Part shown: piece by piece, positions 1 to 11,561 of the stretch
How the letters are laid out: each line of letters starts with the position of its first letter
How positions within the stretch are numbered: the first letter of the stretch is position 1
Assembly: GCA_029582265.1 (NCBI GenBank)
Contig: CM055819.1
Span: 5,807,855 to 5,871,854 of the forward strand
DNA length: 64,000 nt
Reading direction: 5' to 3'
DNA from: Zoroaster sp. YZ-2022
Taxonomy: Eukaryota; Echinodermata; Asteroidea; Forcipulatida; Zoroasteridae
Notes under the pieces: model-generated
What the model was told of the DNA's origin: nothing
Seen by the model: the letters and a program-made list of their open reading frames with translations, nothing else
Databases searched by the model: none
Translations under genes and position numbers: made by a program

Positions 1-126
1 ACTGATTAATGAGTAATGTCATCATTGGGGTTCCTAGGGCGGGACCAGAGAAGGGAGGACGAGTCCAAATATGGCACTGAATGTATCAGCACGAAATGAG
101 CGAAGCCCTCCCAGCATGTGGTACAG

Positions 127-249
127 AGGGGGATGGGGGAGTGGCGGGGGGGGGGGGGTTCAGCAGTGGAACGTTTGGTGATACAAAACTTCAAGCCAAC
201 ATTTTGTATTTGGTTTTTATCAAGGGAGGGAGAGGGTGGGGGGGGGGGG
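127..249. repeat. G-rich low-complexity segment with two poly-G runs
   Basis: Two uninterrupted G runs of 12-13 bases (146-158 and 238-249) lie in purine-rich sequence. Open frames across both strands here only reflect the skewed composition. The rest of 1-648 shows no exon, RNA gene or inverted repeat I can support. Confidence 0.8.
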
Positions 250-648
250 TGTTCTGGACCGCTTACCCTCAAACCAGGTATCCGCCCTTAGGGTTCACTG
301 TTTATGAGTGTGGTTGCAATAAAACCAGTTACTGTATTATGTGATTTGTGTCAAGTTCCGTTTGGAATTGGAAATTGCCCATGCATTGATAATGGTCAAA
401 AAAATATTTAAAAAAAACAAAAACAATATGGGTACATTAAACCAAACTATCGACAGAAGCAAACAATATCTTGAAAAGGAATTTGATTGATTTTTGTTGT
501 ATCCTCGATAACTTCAGTACTCTAAATTGAAATTCACTCCAATTGATTGAGGCTGTGATGTTTTTTTCACATTTTAACCGCAGTTTCAATCTATTAGAGT
601 GTTTTTTTAAGACATCAATTAAGAGGGAAATTGTTTTTCATCCATGCT

Positions 649-702
649 GTCGTGGAAATAGCAAGTCGTTGTCATGGAAATAAGTCGTTGTCATGGAAAT
701 AA
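649..702. repeat. Short tandem repeat, 19-bp unit
   Basis: Two perfect copies of GTCGTTGTCATGGAAATAA (665-683, 684-702) follow a degenerate third copy from 649. From 703 to 1473 I see nothing beyond AT-rich single-copy sequence. Confidence 0.75.
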
Positions 703-1473
703 CCGGTTGCACAATCTGTATAAGTAGTATATAAGACGGCAGGTGGTTTTAATACGGGGAAAAATGTTAATTATGAAGTGGAAATGTGACCTTATTAATG
801 TTGCTCAGACATGGACGGGAATTATATAAATTCTTTGTGCAGTTATCATATGTAATGTTGTATTGAATAATGTACATTACTTTAATTAAATTATCAGACA
901 AAAAACCTGAACATTCCACTGTAAAGTTGGATCAACCAACCCATAAACATATCAATTAGTAATAATTCTAATATTATTTTCAATCATTGTTCTTTGTCGT
1001 TTGTTTTCTTTGATGGTGTTCAGACTTCAGCAAGTTGGATAAATTTATGGTGAAAGAAGGGAAGTTGAGAGAAATGGATGAAATGAAAATGGGGGCGGGC
1101 AGTGTTTAACTGCAGTGAACGCAAGGGGAGTAGGGCGGTCAATGTCTATGTTCAATCAGTCAGTCTTCCTAGGCTCGCTCGTGCATGCCCAAGTGCCTTA
1201 TATCCAAAAAGGTAACTTGAAACTACTTGCAACTGTTCTAATTGGAGAAAATAATCGACTATTTCTGGTTTACTGTAATGCTTTTGACATTTTTGTTAAT
1301 GTGTTAAGTTTTATCTAAAAGGGAACTTGCAACATTAGTAATTACCGTACCCGATTACAAAATTATCTTATTGTTATTCAAAAATTAATTTGATTTGAAG
1401 TTGGGTAACAAAGCAATCAACATGAATAATTATTATTTCTGAAAACACGAACAAATGTGACTACTTCTGGCAC

Positions 1474-1700
1474 AACCCTAAACTTGGACCCAATTTTCAA
1501 AAGTAAGATTTTGGTATAGTTTGATTTTCCTCTTTCATTTGATACCAGATTTGTAGAAATCAGAATTTTTTTTAAATTTTATTAATTTATTTTTTTATTT
1601 TATTTATATTATAAGAAAAAACATTTTTGAAAGAGGATAATCTAGAGAATCAAACTATACCCAAATTTCACTTTTGAAAATTGGGTCCAAGTTTAGGGTT
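1474..1700. mobile_element. Hairpin MITE, single copy in window
   Basis: The left arm starting AACCCTAAACTTGGACCCAA (1474) is repeated inverted at 1671-1700. Pairing continues inward over about 70 bases around an AT-rich loop. No protein is encoded. The termini do not match other families here, so the superfamily is unassigned. Confidence 0.7.
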
Positions 1701-1706
1701 TTGCTA

Positions 1707-2732
1707 GAGCCAGTCACAAGGTTTCCTTTCAATCCTTGTTCTCGTAACTTGGTCTCTGCATTGAGCTGAGAATTCCCCTCCACTAGTTGGTTGTTCAGTT
1801 TAGTATCAAAGAAAAGAAACATATAGGCCTCCTGAATCACTATTGTTGTATCTGCCCGTTAAACGTTAAATAAACCGTCTAAATTGAAACCATAATCGCC
1901 CATGAACTGGATTACAAACATTATGATAATGTAGTAGGAATTCTTGGCGAATTATGTCTCCAAAAATCCGCGGCTGAACCGTTTTTCCTGACGCAACGGT
2001 CGCGGATAAACCGTTGGTAAATGGTTTCAGGCAAGGGCCACTATCAATACCCTCTCCACAGACCGCATGCAATGACTGGGGAAATTATAATGGTTGTCAT
2101 TTCGAAGCGAACCTGCGGAATAATGGTATTCCGCTGTGGGTATTTCCGCTGGGTTTTTCCGTTTGGTGTATTTCTGCTGGATTTCAATCATAGGTTGATG
2201 AACCCTGTATAAGCCATCTCCTTGAGTACAGAAATATAATTGCCTTAGTCGATGGAGACTAAACGGTATCCGCTTTAAACCTGTAAATGCTTAATTAATC
2301 AAATATAGGACATGCTCTACAATTTAAAAATATACATAATTTGAAATAGGCGAAACCGGTTTGGGCAGCGAAGCGAACGAATGCGACATCATTCATATTT
2401 TTTTTAAATTCTATTGTTTATCCTTCGTTATTATTCACTGCAAGGTCAACGTGAAAGTGTTAATACTCTATAATACTTTCGCTGTATTGCACAGAAATTC
2501 AATTAAATTGGAAGGTAATTGAGATTCTTATGGAGGTATAGTCGAAGTGAAACTTAAAGGGGCAGCCCATTAGAATCTAAATCCTTCGAAAAATGTATTT
2601 CATGATTATTATACGATGAAGTGTCATTTTAACACCTGACTTTAAACGTTAGGTTGTGTGGCTTATGCTATACTTTGTAAATTGATTGGTGATGACTGGA
2701 TTGTGAAACAAGTCTTTGATCAAACAAATCTA
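1707..2732. other. No gene seen
   Basis: Only short open frames without domain character, no splice-bounded exon and no inverted repeat recognised. Probably ancient, decayed intergenic DNA. Confidence 0.6.
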
Positions 2733-2958
2733 TTAAAGGGACAGTATCGTCATGATCAACATCAGGGCATGGAATCGGTGTGCTAGTTTTAGATTGATTC
2801 AGTGACTATGGAAAATAATACCCCACATGATAAGGTCACCGTTGCTGCTGCATAAATGAGCCAGTAATTGTCAGTGACTGCGTTCATCTTAAACTAGGAC
2901 ACCACTTCCATGCCTTGTTGAAAGTCTGCTCTGATCGTGACTGATACTGACCCTTTAA
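2733..2958 (+). mobile_element. Family A TTAA-MITE, copy 1
   Basis: Starts TTAAAGGGACAGTATCGTCA and ends with the inverted CCCTTTAA. The interior carries two inverted pairs shared by all copies, around GGCATGGAATCGG and TCAGTGACTG. TTAA at both ends suggests a piggyBac-type TTAA target duplication. It encodes nothing, so movement would need a transposase in trans. Confidence 0.85.
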
Positions 2959-3670
2959 ATAATAACATGCCCTATATAGAATCCACAGTAAATAACAGGA
3001 AGCTTTATTCCCAAGACATCGCATCTATGTAAAATCAACACAGGCATCAATCTACATGGCTCCATAGTAAACATTACCCCCAACATTTGGATATTTGCCA
3101 ATAATTTGCATAAAATCATTGATTTCTTTTTCAAGCCAAATATTGGAGACTGTATAGTGGTTATCTACAAATGAACCTTCCGTGCGCAGCATATGACCAC
3201 TTTATTGCAGCGGTGAATAATTGTTATTTTTGGCGTTCTTGTGAGGGGGGGAAATTTGACCTAAGTGAATTCGTGATAAGCACTGCCAAAATTGCCTCGT
3301 CCTTATTAAAATCGCAGAACTGTCTTTAATTGCCTTGAGGAGCTGTACACAAGGAGCAACGTACTTATAGTTCTAGTGATATTAGCATAACCTGGATATT
3401 CAGGTTGCGTTTGAGAGATTCATATTTAGCCTATATCCCATGAGACTTTGTTGATACTAGTCAGGAACATGGAGTTGTCATCACACCGTGTGCCAAGTCC
3501 CTGGACGGCAGCAATCTTCACTCATACTCATCATGCTATATGTGCATTGTTAGAGAGTAGTTCAAGGCGGTTGTGGTAGACCCTTCCTTGATAAAGATAT
3601 ATCTCCCATTGTTTGGGCTTATTTGATGGTTAAAAATAGATTTAAATGTTGAATTGCTATTTTTCTGGGG
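2959..3670. other. No gene seen
   Basis: Single-copy-looking sequence between two family A copies. No exon, RNA or repeat structure recognised. Confidence 0.5.
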
Positions 3671-3902
3671 TTAAAGGGGCAGTATCGTCACGATCAACAG
3701 GGCATGGAATCGGAATGCTAGTTTTAGATTAACTCAGTGACTGCCATAATACCCCATGCACATGATAAGGTCATATTAGTTTGCTGCTGCATAAATGAGC
3801 CAGTACAGTAATTTTCAGTCATCGTGTTCATCTTAAACCAGGACATCGATTCTATACGCCCTGTCGAAAGTCTGCTGTGATCGTGACGATACTGCCCCTT
3901 AA
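3671..3902 (+). mobile_element. Family A TTAA-MITE, copy 2
   Basis: Same layout and orientation as the copy at 2733. Starts TTAAAGGGGCAGTATCGTCA and ends ACTGCCCCTTAA. Full length, with scattered substitutions. Confidence 0.85.
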
Positions 3903-4014
3903 GGAAGTTATATACTTTCATTTGAGACATTGAACGAACAAGGATTAGTACCAGTAAAACAAAAACTCAAATTAATAAAATGCTGGCCCACTATATCTTT
4001 AACCGACGTTATTC

Positions 4015-4381
4015 CATTTGTCTTGCTGTGGGGTGCCATGGTCGAGCGGTTTAGTGCATCGGATTTGTGTTCTGATGGCTGAGTCGTCAGAGTGTGTGGG
4101 TTCGAATCCTTGCCGCGACCATTGTGCTTGTGTCCTTGAGCAAGACACTTTACCATAATTGCTGCGAGGGCCGAATTGAACCCAGCCACTGGGGATGTAC
4201 AAGCCAGTGCATGCTTAGTGCCGGTCCCAAGCCCGGATAAATGGGAGGGTTGCGTCAGGAAGGGCATCCGGCGTAAAACCTATGCCAAATCATATATGCG
4301 GATCATGATCCGCTGTGGCGACCCCGAACGGGAGCAGCCGAAAGAGGACAACATTTCATTTGTCTTGCTGTAATTTTTTGA
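4015..4381 (+). mobile_element. Full-length tRNA-derived SINE with 15-bp target duplication
   Basis: Body 4030-4366 is flanked by a perfect 15-bp direct repeat CATTTGTCTTGCTGT (4015-4029 and 4367-4381), proof of target-primed insertion. The head resembles a leucine/serine-type tRNA, with A box TGGTCGAGCGGT and B box GGTTCGAATCC. It is followed by the widely shared SINE segment TGTCCTTGAGCAAGACACTT and a LINE-like tail with GGCGACCCCGAACGGGAGCA. Intact RNA polymerase III boxes and the perfect duplication make this a fairly recent insertion. It differs in its tail from the SINEs at 37507 and 41136. Confidence 0.92.
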
Positions 4382-4396
4382 GAAAATGGCTCACTA

Positions 4397-4666
4397 CACT
4401 GTAAAAATGGTGTTTAGAATCAAACACATTTCTAAACACGTGGCTTGTATTCGCTTTTTCACAAGTTTCGCCTAGTATAAGACATGTTCAGATTGTGATT
4501 TTCTGTGACGTGTGTTTGAATGCTAAAAACCATGTCAATAAGTGTCAAAAAGCTAAGCACGTTTAGCTTTGTGACATGTACAGAGGATGGCCGTTTAGCA
4601 TTTAAACGCATTCCTAAAAGCGTTTATTTTGCGTGTGTTTAAATTCTGAACACCATTTTTACATTA
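4397..4666. mobile_element. Family D MITE, copy 1
   Basis: Starts CACTGTAAAAATGGTGTTTA and ends with the inverted complement (AACACCATTTTTACA). The interior has several short self-complementary words such as TTTAGC/GCTAAA and TTTAAACG. Related copies are at 43649 and 44614. Confidence 0.75.
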
Positions 4667-4710
4667 TAGCTAATGATCTATACCCACCTTTATCCAGCAA
4701 AATATTACAG

Positions 4711-4971
4711 CCATGGGCAGATCCAGAATATTTTTAGGGGGGGGGGGCTGAGAATCAAGAATGATTTTTCAGTATTACAAAAATTACAATGAAATAATCA
4801 AAGGGAGAGGAAAACAAAGCACAGTGAGGGGGAAATGAGGGGAAACATGAGGGGGAATACCTTACCGTTTGTATCAGATTCTGTTTTTTTTAAATTTAAT
4901 ATTTTTTTAAAACGATTTTAGGGGGGGGGGGGGGGCTACAGCCCCCTTAGCCCCCTTGGATCCGCCAATGG
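4711..4971. mobile_element. MITE with GGATCCGCC-type ends
   Basis: Ends CCATGGGCAGATCCA and (inverted) CCATTGGCGGATCCA. The interior is G-rich with two poly-G runs (about 4738-4747 and 4921-4935). The same end word recurs at 58974 next to the THAP exon. Confidence 0.6.
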
Positions 4972-7328
4972 CAGCACTTTATTTTTTTATTATAACGAAA
5001 CTGAATGAAATATGCTTTACAGCACTGGTATTCGGTATGTAACGTACGTTAATTTCAACCACCTTGTGTCCAGAAATATATCATAAAATCATCCTATAAT
5101 TTGTTTTTGAAAAAAATTACAATTTCTGTTTTCTGTAAGATGACAGCACTTCAAACAAAATCATTTCTCATGGTGAATGATGTGTGTACCAACCGTATAA
5201 AAAAGTTGGCTTTTCGATAATATTCTATTAATTTCATAATCTGGTAATTACATTGTTATACTTTCCCTTTAAACGTTTACAGATTTAAAAATAAAAGTAA
5301 TTTACTTTCCTCTTCAGAAGTTACTGATTACAAACCAAAATTATCGGTGAAATAGCGAACTCTTTAAAACCATCACCATTTTAACACCACCCATACTTTC
5401 TTGTAAAAACAAACAGTTTATTCCTGCAATTTCTATAATATTTAATTACTTGAAGCGGTTCTTTTCTGTCACACGGTGAAGATTGTCTTTAATCGTCACA
5501 TAGATTGTCGCATCATCATATTGGCATTGACCATTGTCTCTGGCTCTATATTGTCGCATCAAAATGTCTCGGTTCGTACCACACTGTCAACTGCCTTGTA
5601 GGCTTCGCAGTCTGCCTGTTTAATGTTTTCTAGTGCGAGTGAAACAAGCGAGCGAACTAATCTCACCAGTTGTCTCTCATATCCCTTCAGGAAAATAATC
5701 TCAATGAACAAAAAAAAACGTTGTTTCTCCAAAAGCGATAAATAATTGATAAGATGAGTTGGGTTTCTCCTATCGGATTTTTATAGCGAGACTTGATGTA
5801 TAGATTTTTTATACATACAATATAAGCTTTCACTTTCTCGTGACGAGTAGTTTTGTCATGAAATCAGTTCTATATTTACTGAATAATAACAATTTTTATC
5901 CCAGACTAGTACATGCTATTCCTTACTTACATTTGGATTAAACATGTTTGCCCTTTTTTGTACAACAAGTAAATTTCATAGCTGCCAACAGATTGAAATA
6001 ATTTCTCTCACGCGCGTATGTCCACAAAAACATCGTGACATCCTGGAAATGCGCCTTGGGTCTATTTTCACTAATGTTGGATGTCGCATTCAAGGCACGT
6101 TGTGATGGTGACCTCAGTGGTGACGTCAGCAATGACGCCCGAATAACTGACATTTACTCTTGATGCAAGTACTTAGATATTGGAGACATGTTTTGGCAGA
6201 TGATAATTGCTACGTAGTGCCGGGCCGAGCGATTGTCTTCGGCTAAATTTGCTGTCCTTCTGAAATGTATTTGGTTATTAAGAACGAGTGAAGTAAACGA
6301 GGGGGTGGGGGTGGGGTTGGACTATGCTGCGTCCACAACTAATCTACATTTCAAACATAAGTCATATGTATCTTTATTTATTCATTTAATTTAATCTTTC
6401 ATTGGCGTTTTATATATTCTATTATATGTTTATTCACATAAACACTTGTTATGATTTTTTCCCTTTTTATTTGGCGATTCGGCTATGCTTGTTCAGCAGA
6501 CATTTAAGAACAAAATATTAATATTTATCAGAAGCAGAATATTCAGTCACATTAAATTTCGGGCCTTTGCCAGTTATATTATGGGTTTCCATCTAGGCTA
6601 GCCATCAATGTGCGACCATATTTCTCAAAAATGTCTTCAAATTAATTTTAAACATTTAAGAGCAATCTGCTGTATTTTTTTTGCTCCTTATATAGAGAGT
6701 GAATTCTTAAACCCTACATAACATCCCTAATTGTAATGTCGTTAATATTGCATGAAGTCACACCAATGTTATTGCGATCTGCTCATTCGTGGGCATCCAT
6801 TTTGGTGACTAATTACGATTTGTACCGTTGAGTAGTTTCAGCATATGCAAAATTAATCCCTCGTCACCCTTCTTTTTTGTTTAATTCGTTTATATCGTAC
6901 TATCTTCAGACTGACGCCAAATTTTAATTGGAAAATACCGTTATACAGAAATACTGAAAAATTATACAATACAGGAATTTTATGAATATACATAATGGAA
7001 TCCACGTATATAACTATGTTTGACAGAGGCCAGCCCGACAGAAGCCTTCAGCTATTTACGAACAAAACCTGATATGTTTTAGAGCATGACATCATAAGAC
7101 GTCTAAATTGAATTTAAAGATGAAACGCATTGCCTTCAGACAAAAGAGATCGAACTCCTTCAATGTGTTTAGACAGTATGTGACTCCTGTGATACCGGAA
7201 CTTCTTATGTGTATATATGGTTCCATCTATAGTAAGATATATCCTCACTTGCTAATGCCTCAAAACTGTCAGTTGTGCATTTTCATTATGTGCTTTCGAG
7301 ATTTACCTCAGTAAATCACGTCATATAA
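4972..7328. other. Gene-free, mostly unique sequence
   Basis: About 2.3 kb without a supported feature. I checked both strands for domain-like frames next to splice consensus and found none. Short open frames at 5938-6153 (- strand) and 7108-7314 (+ strand) have no recognisable motif. Confidence 0.5.
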
Positions 7329-7354
7329 TTAAAGGGACAATATCGTTACGATTA

Positions 7355-7531
7355 GGGGCCAATTTCACAGAGCTGCCTAGCAGATAAAAATTGCTTACCA
7401 GAAAAATTTGCTGAGCGGATTTCTTTGGTTACCAGCCAAACGTTCATACAAAATGTATGCATTTTGGCTGGTAGTCTGTTTTATGCTGCTTAGCAAAATT
7501 ATCTGCTTAGCAGCTCTATGAAATTGGGCCC
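7355..7531. mobile_element. Nested hairpin MITE (family B)
   Basis: Long inverted repeat: GGGGCCAATTTCACAGAGCT at the left, its complement ending AGCTCTATGAAATTGGGCCC at the right. The stem continues through GCTTAGCA/TGCTAAGC words. Inserted inside the terminal repeat of the family A element, so it is younger than that element. Confidence 0.8.
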
Positions 7532-7602
7532 AGAGCAGACTTTCAACAGGGCATGGAATCAGTGTGCCAGCTTTAAGATGAACACAGTGACTGAAAATTA
7601 CT

Positions 7603-7826
7603 ACTACTACTAATAATAATAATGTGTGGACTTATATAGCGCACGTATCCACCAACTAAGTGGTGCTCAAGGCGCATTATATTATTACCCCTGCTCATAA
7701 GGCTCATAAGGCTCATAAATCATTCCTGAAACCATTTCAGCTCCCTGGGGAGTATACAGCCCAATTGCTGCCATTACATCGCATATAGGGCTAATCAACC
7801 AACTCTGCCCTCACAGGTACCCATTT
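7603..7826 (-). mobile_element. 5'-truncated SINE, reverse orientation
   Basis: Matches the 3' two-thirds of the SINEs at 37507 and 41136 (for example GTGGTGCTCAAGGCGCATTA on the + strand) and ends in an ATT-type tail, read here as (ATT/AGT)n. The tRNA head is missing. It sits inside family A copy 3. Confidence 0.8.
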
Positions 7827-8373
7827 ATGCAGCAGCAATGGTAATATGACCTTACCATGTGGGGGTATTATTTTCAGTCACTGAGTTAATCTAAAAACTA
7901 GCACTCCGATTCCATGCCCTGTTAATCGTGATGATATTGTCCCTTTAATGAGTAGAATGTTGAAAACTGGAAGTTTACTCGCATTGCTGCATTGCTGCAT
8001 AGGCAAATTCACGCCAACAATATGTAGATTGTCTTTGTTTTGAATTATTAAAGAAGAGACTGTATGTGTGATTATGTATATTTTACAGCAAAATGGTAGG
8101 TCGATAACCCTGGTGAAATGCGAAATGCCGTGAATCCTCTCACTATCCTGTGAGAATCCTCTCACTATTCTGTGCATCGAGTTGTGAACATGTTGTGAAC
8201 GACGTCACAGGAGAAGAAGAAGTGATGATGGCGTTATCCATAAAGACATCTTATTGTTCACGATGTCGCACGTATCAGCAATGTCTTGAAATGTATAATG
8301 TCTTGAAACGTCTGGTACGGCAAATTTCAAGATTTTAAAGAAAATTTCAAGATTGGTGTATATAATTTGTATA

Positions 8374-8589
8374 TACACTCTTAAAAATGAAAGTGTTGAA
8401 TCAACATTTCAAGAATTCAGTCAGTGACAACTCTTCATAACTGAGATGGATTTAACTTTTAAAAAGTGTTGAATTAATAATAATATTTATACCGTTAAAT
8501 TTAACTTGACTACATGTTGAATCAACACTTTCTTTGAGTAAAATTTAACTTAATAAAGAGATGTTTCAACACTTCAGTTTTAGAGTGTA
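8374..8589. mobile_element. Family E MITE
   Basis: Starts TACACTCTTAAAAATGAAAG and ends with the inverted AGTTTTAGAGTGTA. The arms also share the word GTTGAATCAACA. TA at both ends fits a mariner-like TA duplication. The interval 7949-8373 before it holds no supported feature. Confidence 0.65.
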
Positions 8590-8724
8590 GGTTAGTTTTT
8601 TTTTAAATGAGTACGAGAAGGTAAGTTTGTCCACATCAAGGAATGTGGCCATTATTATAGTTAAACATAAACTTGACAGACTTTAATTGTATTTTAAAAG
8701 AGATATCGCCTGTATTTTGTTGTG

Positions 8725-8975
8725 CTTTGTTTACGGCAAGTTCCTCCAGCATCCAGTCATCGCGTGATCCTCCAGCAGCCTACTTAAGCAGCAGCATTTC
8801 CCAGAGTCCGGCATTCTCATGAAGACGATCAGAGCATACTGATCGAAACGTCGAGTTGTAACCTCCAGTTCTTTTCAGAACTAATTACTACTCAATAGAG
8901 AATTTCACATCATGGGTGTCACCGCAATTAGTCTTACTTATCCTCTTCACCATGCAAAGCTACAATTTTACCTAA
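8725..8975 (+). mobile_element. 3' end of a retroelement, probably Penelope-like (PLE)
   Basis: Shares about 150 bases with 38130-38300: a hairpin GACGATCAG..CTGATC followed by GAAACGTCG, then CCAGTTCTTTTCAGAACTAA. Hairpin-plus-GAAA ends of this kind are known from PLEs, where they belong to hammerhead ribozyme motifs. Only the end is present; no reverse transcriptase is seen. PLE assignment is by motif memory only. Confidence 0.5.
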
Positions 8976-9984
8976 GTTCCTTTTCATCGGAAAACCTATA
9001 TTTTTCTTGAGGAAAGGGAAAAAATGCTATTAAATGACGTATTTCTCACCATAATCTGAAACATAATCATGATGAGAAATTATGGTTTGACTGTAAATAG
9101 GCATAATTATGTCCCGAAATTATTTTTTGGTGGGTCCCGCCATAAATTAATTTGGGCACTTAATTACTGTTAAACTGAGTTTCCGACAACTATTTTGTGA
9201 AATATCTCTCTTCAAAGTATTTGTTTTCCTTCCTAAAAGGAAAACTTCAATGTTCCGATGAAAACAGTCGTAAATCGCCGGTAACAAAACAAAATGGGCG
9301 ATACCACATGAAGTTTGTTGTGTTTAATAAACAATAAATAAATACCAATGAAGACGAATGTCATCAAAATCAATGTATAGGTCTTTCACAATATACCCAC
9401 GCCTTCTTGAAATCTTGATATTGTTCGCCTAAAAAAACACAGAGACATGGTTAATTTGGAAATGTGACCAGCGTCAATTATTCATATACAGACCCAATAC
9501 AGACACAAAATTTAGACTTTATAATTACATTTAAAACACCAGTCACCATCAACAAAAGAATGCACTACAATAGTTGCTACCAGCAACTTGGTTTGCAATT
9601 TCCGATCGTAAAACCAAAACACCGGCAGTTTTGTTTTAACAATTAACATTGTAATGGCTACACGCGACAGCATCAATCAAGCGAGACGCATGACTGTATA
9701 ATGGCTACCTGAACTGAACAAACTATTATAGCATGGTGGATGTGCAATGCACAATGTGCATTGCCAGTCTAGATGACATAAATTATTGTACTCAACTCGC
9801 TTCATTTGACCATAGAGATTTGACGTTGCATACTCTAGGGCTAGGCCCTATTCTCATTAGACTGACTTCCAGCCCGTTGTTTGATACTTTACGCTGTACT
9901 TTATAATTCCTTCTTTCGTTTGTGTTCATTTCACACCTGACTAACTTCTGCTCGCTCTTGTGTTTATGTATGTTACGCGTTCAT
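8976..9984. other. No gene; one half of a diverged repeat pair
   Basis: Bases 9110-9215 and 12545-12640 share words such as TGTCCC, GTGGGTCC, GAGTTTCC and TGTGAAAT in the same order, so they are old copies of one repeat. The rest is unassigned. Confidence 0.4.
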
Positions 9985-10050
9985 GTTTGTATAATATCGT
10001 TCATTTTCCCTTTGAGAAAGAACCCCCTAGGTTCGAAAATACTATAGAAT
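9985..10050 (+). repeat. Hairpin-GAAA motif, likely retroelement 3' end
   Basis: CTTTGAGAAAGAACC, a short loop and GGTTCGAAA form the same stem-then-GAAA layout as at 8820 and 38150. A second copy lies reversed at 30065-30118. Confidence 0.4.
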
Positions 10051-10191
10051 AACAGACTTTAAATAACCCACAAGAGGCGATACGTGCATTTTATAAATAT
10101 CGTCAAAGATGGATTCTTTATCTTTTCGATCGTCTGCGCACCAAACTTCATTGTTGATGCGAACATTGGGTTGAAATGTAGTCCAGGGGCG

Positions 10192-10204
10192 GGGGGGGGG
10201 GGGG
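10192..10204. repeat. Poly-G run
   Basis: A run of 13 G in otherwise mixed sequence, of the kind that recurs about every 4-5 kb in this window. Confidence 0.7.
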
Positions 10205-10244
10205 AAATAATTTCGGACTTATTTTTACAATCCTCCCCAGCCGT

Positions 10245-10331
10245 TAGGCTAGCCTTTTTAGTCAACTGGCCCACGCGACAACCTGGAACACAACGCACAA
10301 AAAAGACCACGTGGCCTTGACTAAAGGCTAC
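10245..10331. mobile_element. Very short inverted-repeat element
   Basis: GGCTAGCCTTTTTAGTCAA and TGGCCCACG at the left are mirrored by CGTGGCC and TTGACTAAAGGCTACC at the right. The total is about 87 bp. No sibling was found in the window. Confidence 0.5.
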
Positions 10332-10566
10332 CGTTTGGCCAACTAAAACAAGTCTCAGCGTGATAAGTTAATTTCTTGTCAAATAATGTCACATAATGCA
10401 CGGTTGAACAATGATTCAGTCAATTATTTGGTGAGTAAACACATTTGAAATATAGGCCTACTGACACAATTACAGACACCGCCAAAGTATACTGAATGAC
10501 TCAGTTGGTATAGAGCGCCGGCATGTACATGTACATGTACATTAACCCAGACATCGCCCACAAGCC

Positions 10567-10639
10567 ATCTTAAACGAGGGCATCGATTCCATGCCCTATC
10601 GAAAGTCTGCTCTGATCGTGACGATACCTGCCCCTTTAA
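10567..10639 (+). mobile_element. Family A TTAA-MITE fragment (3' end)
   Basis: Only the right terminal repeat region remains (CATCTTAAAC to CCCCTTTAA). It follows CTCAGTTGGTATAGAGCGCC, which looks like a tRNA/SINE A box, so the junction may be a SINE remnant. Confidence 0.7.
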
Positions 10640-10910
10640 CCATTATAGACCAAGTCTGCTGAGCAGTTAAACTCTGTGAAGCAAAGTTAACTAATTCTGG
10701 CAACCATTTGAATACAGACTTTCATAATGGTTAGTGAGTCATTACGTGTATTGCAGCGTGTGTTCCTTCCTTTATTATTACTGGCACTCGGTTGTCCTTC
10801 GCACTGCGGTAATTACTATACGTTTTGCCCTGTATTAAAAAAGGCTCTCTGTGCACAACTATATTGACATCATTCTTCTAGAGCAGGTTTACGGTAGAAC
10901 CGTATAATAA

Positions 10911-11274
10911 TCTTTCCGGTTTCTGGTCATAGGTCGGCTTCAAAATCGGTGCGGTGAAGCTTTCTTTTCGTAGTCTTTTTTTTTTGCCAACCAGTGAAAT
11001 ACGTGATACATGTATACGCGGTTATTGGAACCAGACCAAATTTCCCATACACAAAATATGGTGGCTAAGAGAGGCCTCACAAATCAGGCAAACATTCATA
11101 TCCCTATGTGAAAGAAAGTCGTTTAAAACACAGCACGGCAGAATTCCAATCGATCCAGCAATTTTGGCTGCAATTGGACATCGTTTCATACCCAGTTCCC
11201 CCGCTCCCCTCACCGAACACTAAAAATGCTGACGCGAGGGTCTGAAACCAGAAACTGAGGAGTTTTTTGGCCTA
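10911..11274 (+). mobile_element. Family O MITE, copy 1
   Basis: Starts near CCGGTTTCTGGTCATAGGTC and ends with inverted CCAGAAACTGAGGAGTTTTT then GGCCTA. The central 200 bases are shared with copies at 30940, 39953, 40625 and 62176. A short frame reading WWLREASQI..QTFI is open in several copies, but no domain is recognised. Confidence 0.8.
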
Positions 11275-11561
11275 ACTGAATGTCTGGTTAACCAATCACA
11301 GGTAGCCCGTGTTTTCTTAAAGCAAGGTTTGAGGTTTTCATTCTGTGCACTTTCAGTGCTGCTGCTGTGGCACTGAGTTCATGTTGTATTCTCACAAAAC
11401 ATCGCATCCCGTATGCTAACGATACACATAAGCATTGTATAAACGTATTTTTACACAGTACACTCAATCTTCGTTCAAAATAGATTCCCTTTTGTTAACA
11501 CTGCCAAGAAGCATGAATATTTGCTAAAATATGTATTAACGCATAGGCCCTAGGCCTACAT

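Larger units (their letters stand above)
7329..7948 (-). mobile_element. Family A TTAA-MITE, copy 3, carrying two nested insertions
   Basis: A reverse-orientation family A element from TTAAAGGGACAATATCG to GTCCCTTTAA. It has expanded from about 225 to 620 bp because a hairpin MITE (7355-7531) sits in its first terminal repeat and a truncated SINE (about 7603-7826) in its middle. Family A sequence resumes on both sides of each insert. Confidence 0.85.

Noticed and set aside
4040..4122. tRNA gene
   Set aside because: Has polymerase III boxes but is fused to a SINE body and bounded by a target duplication. Same for 37510-37592 and 41136-41216.
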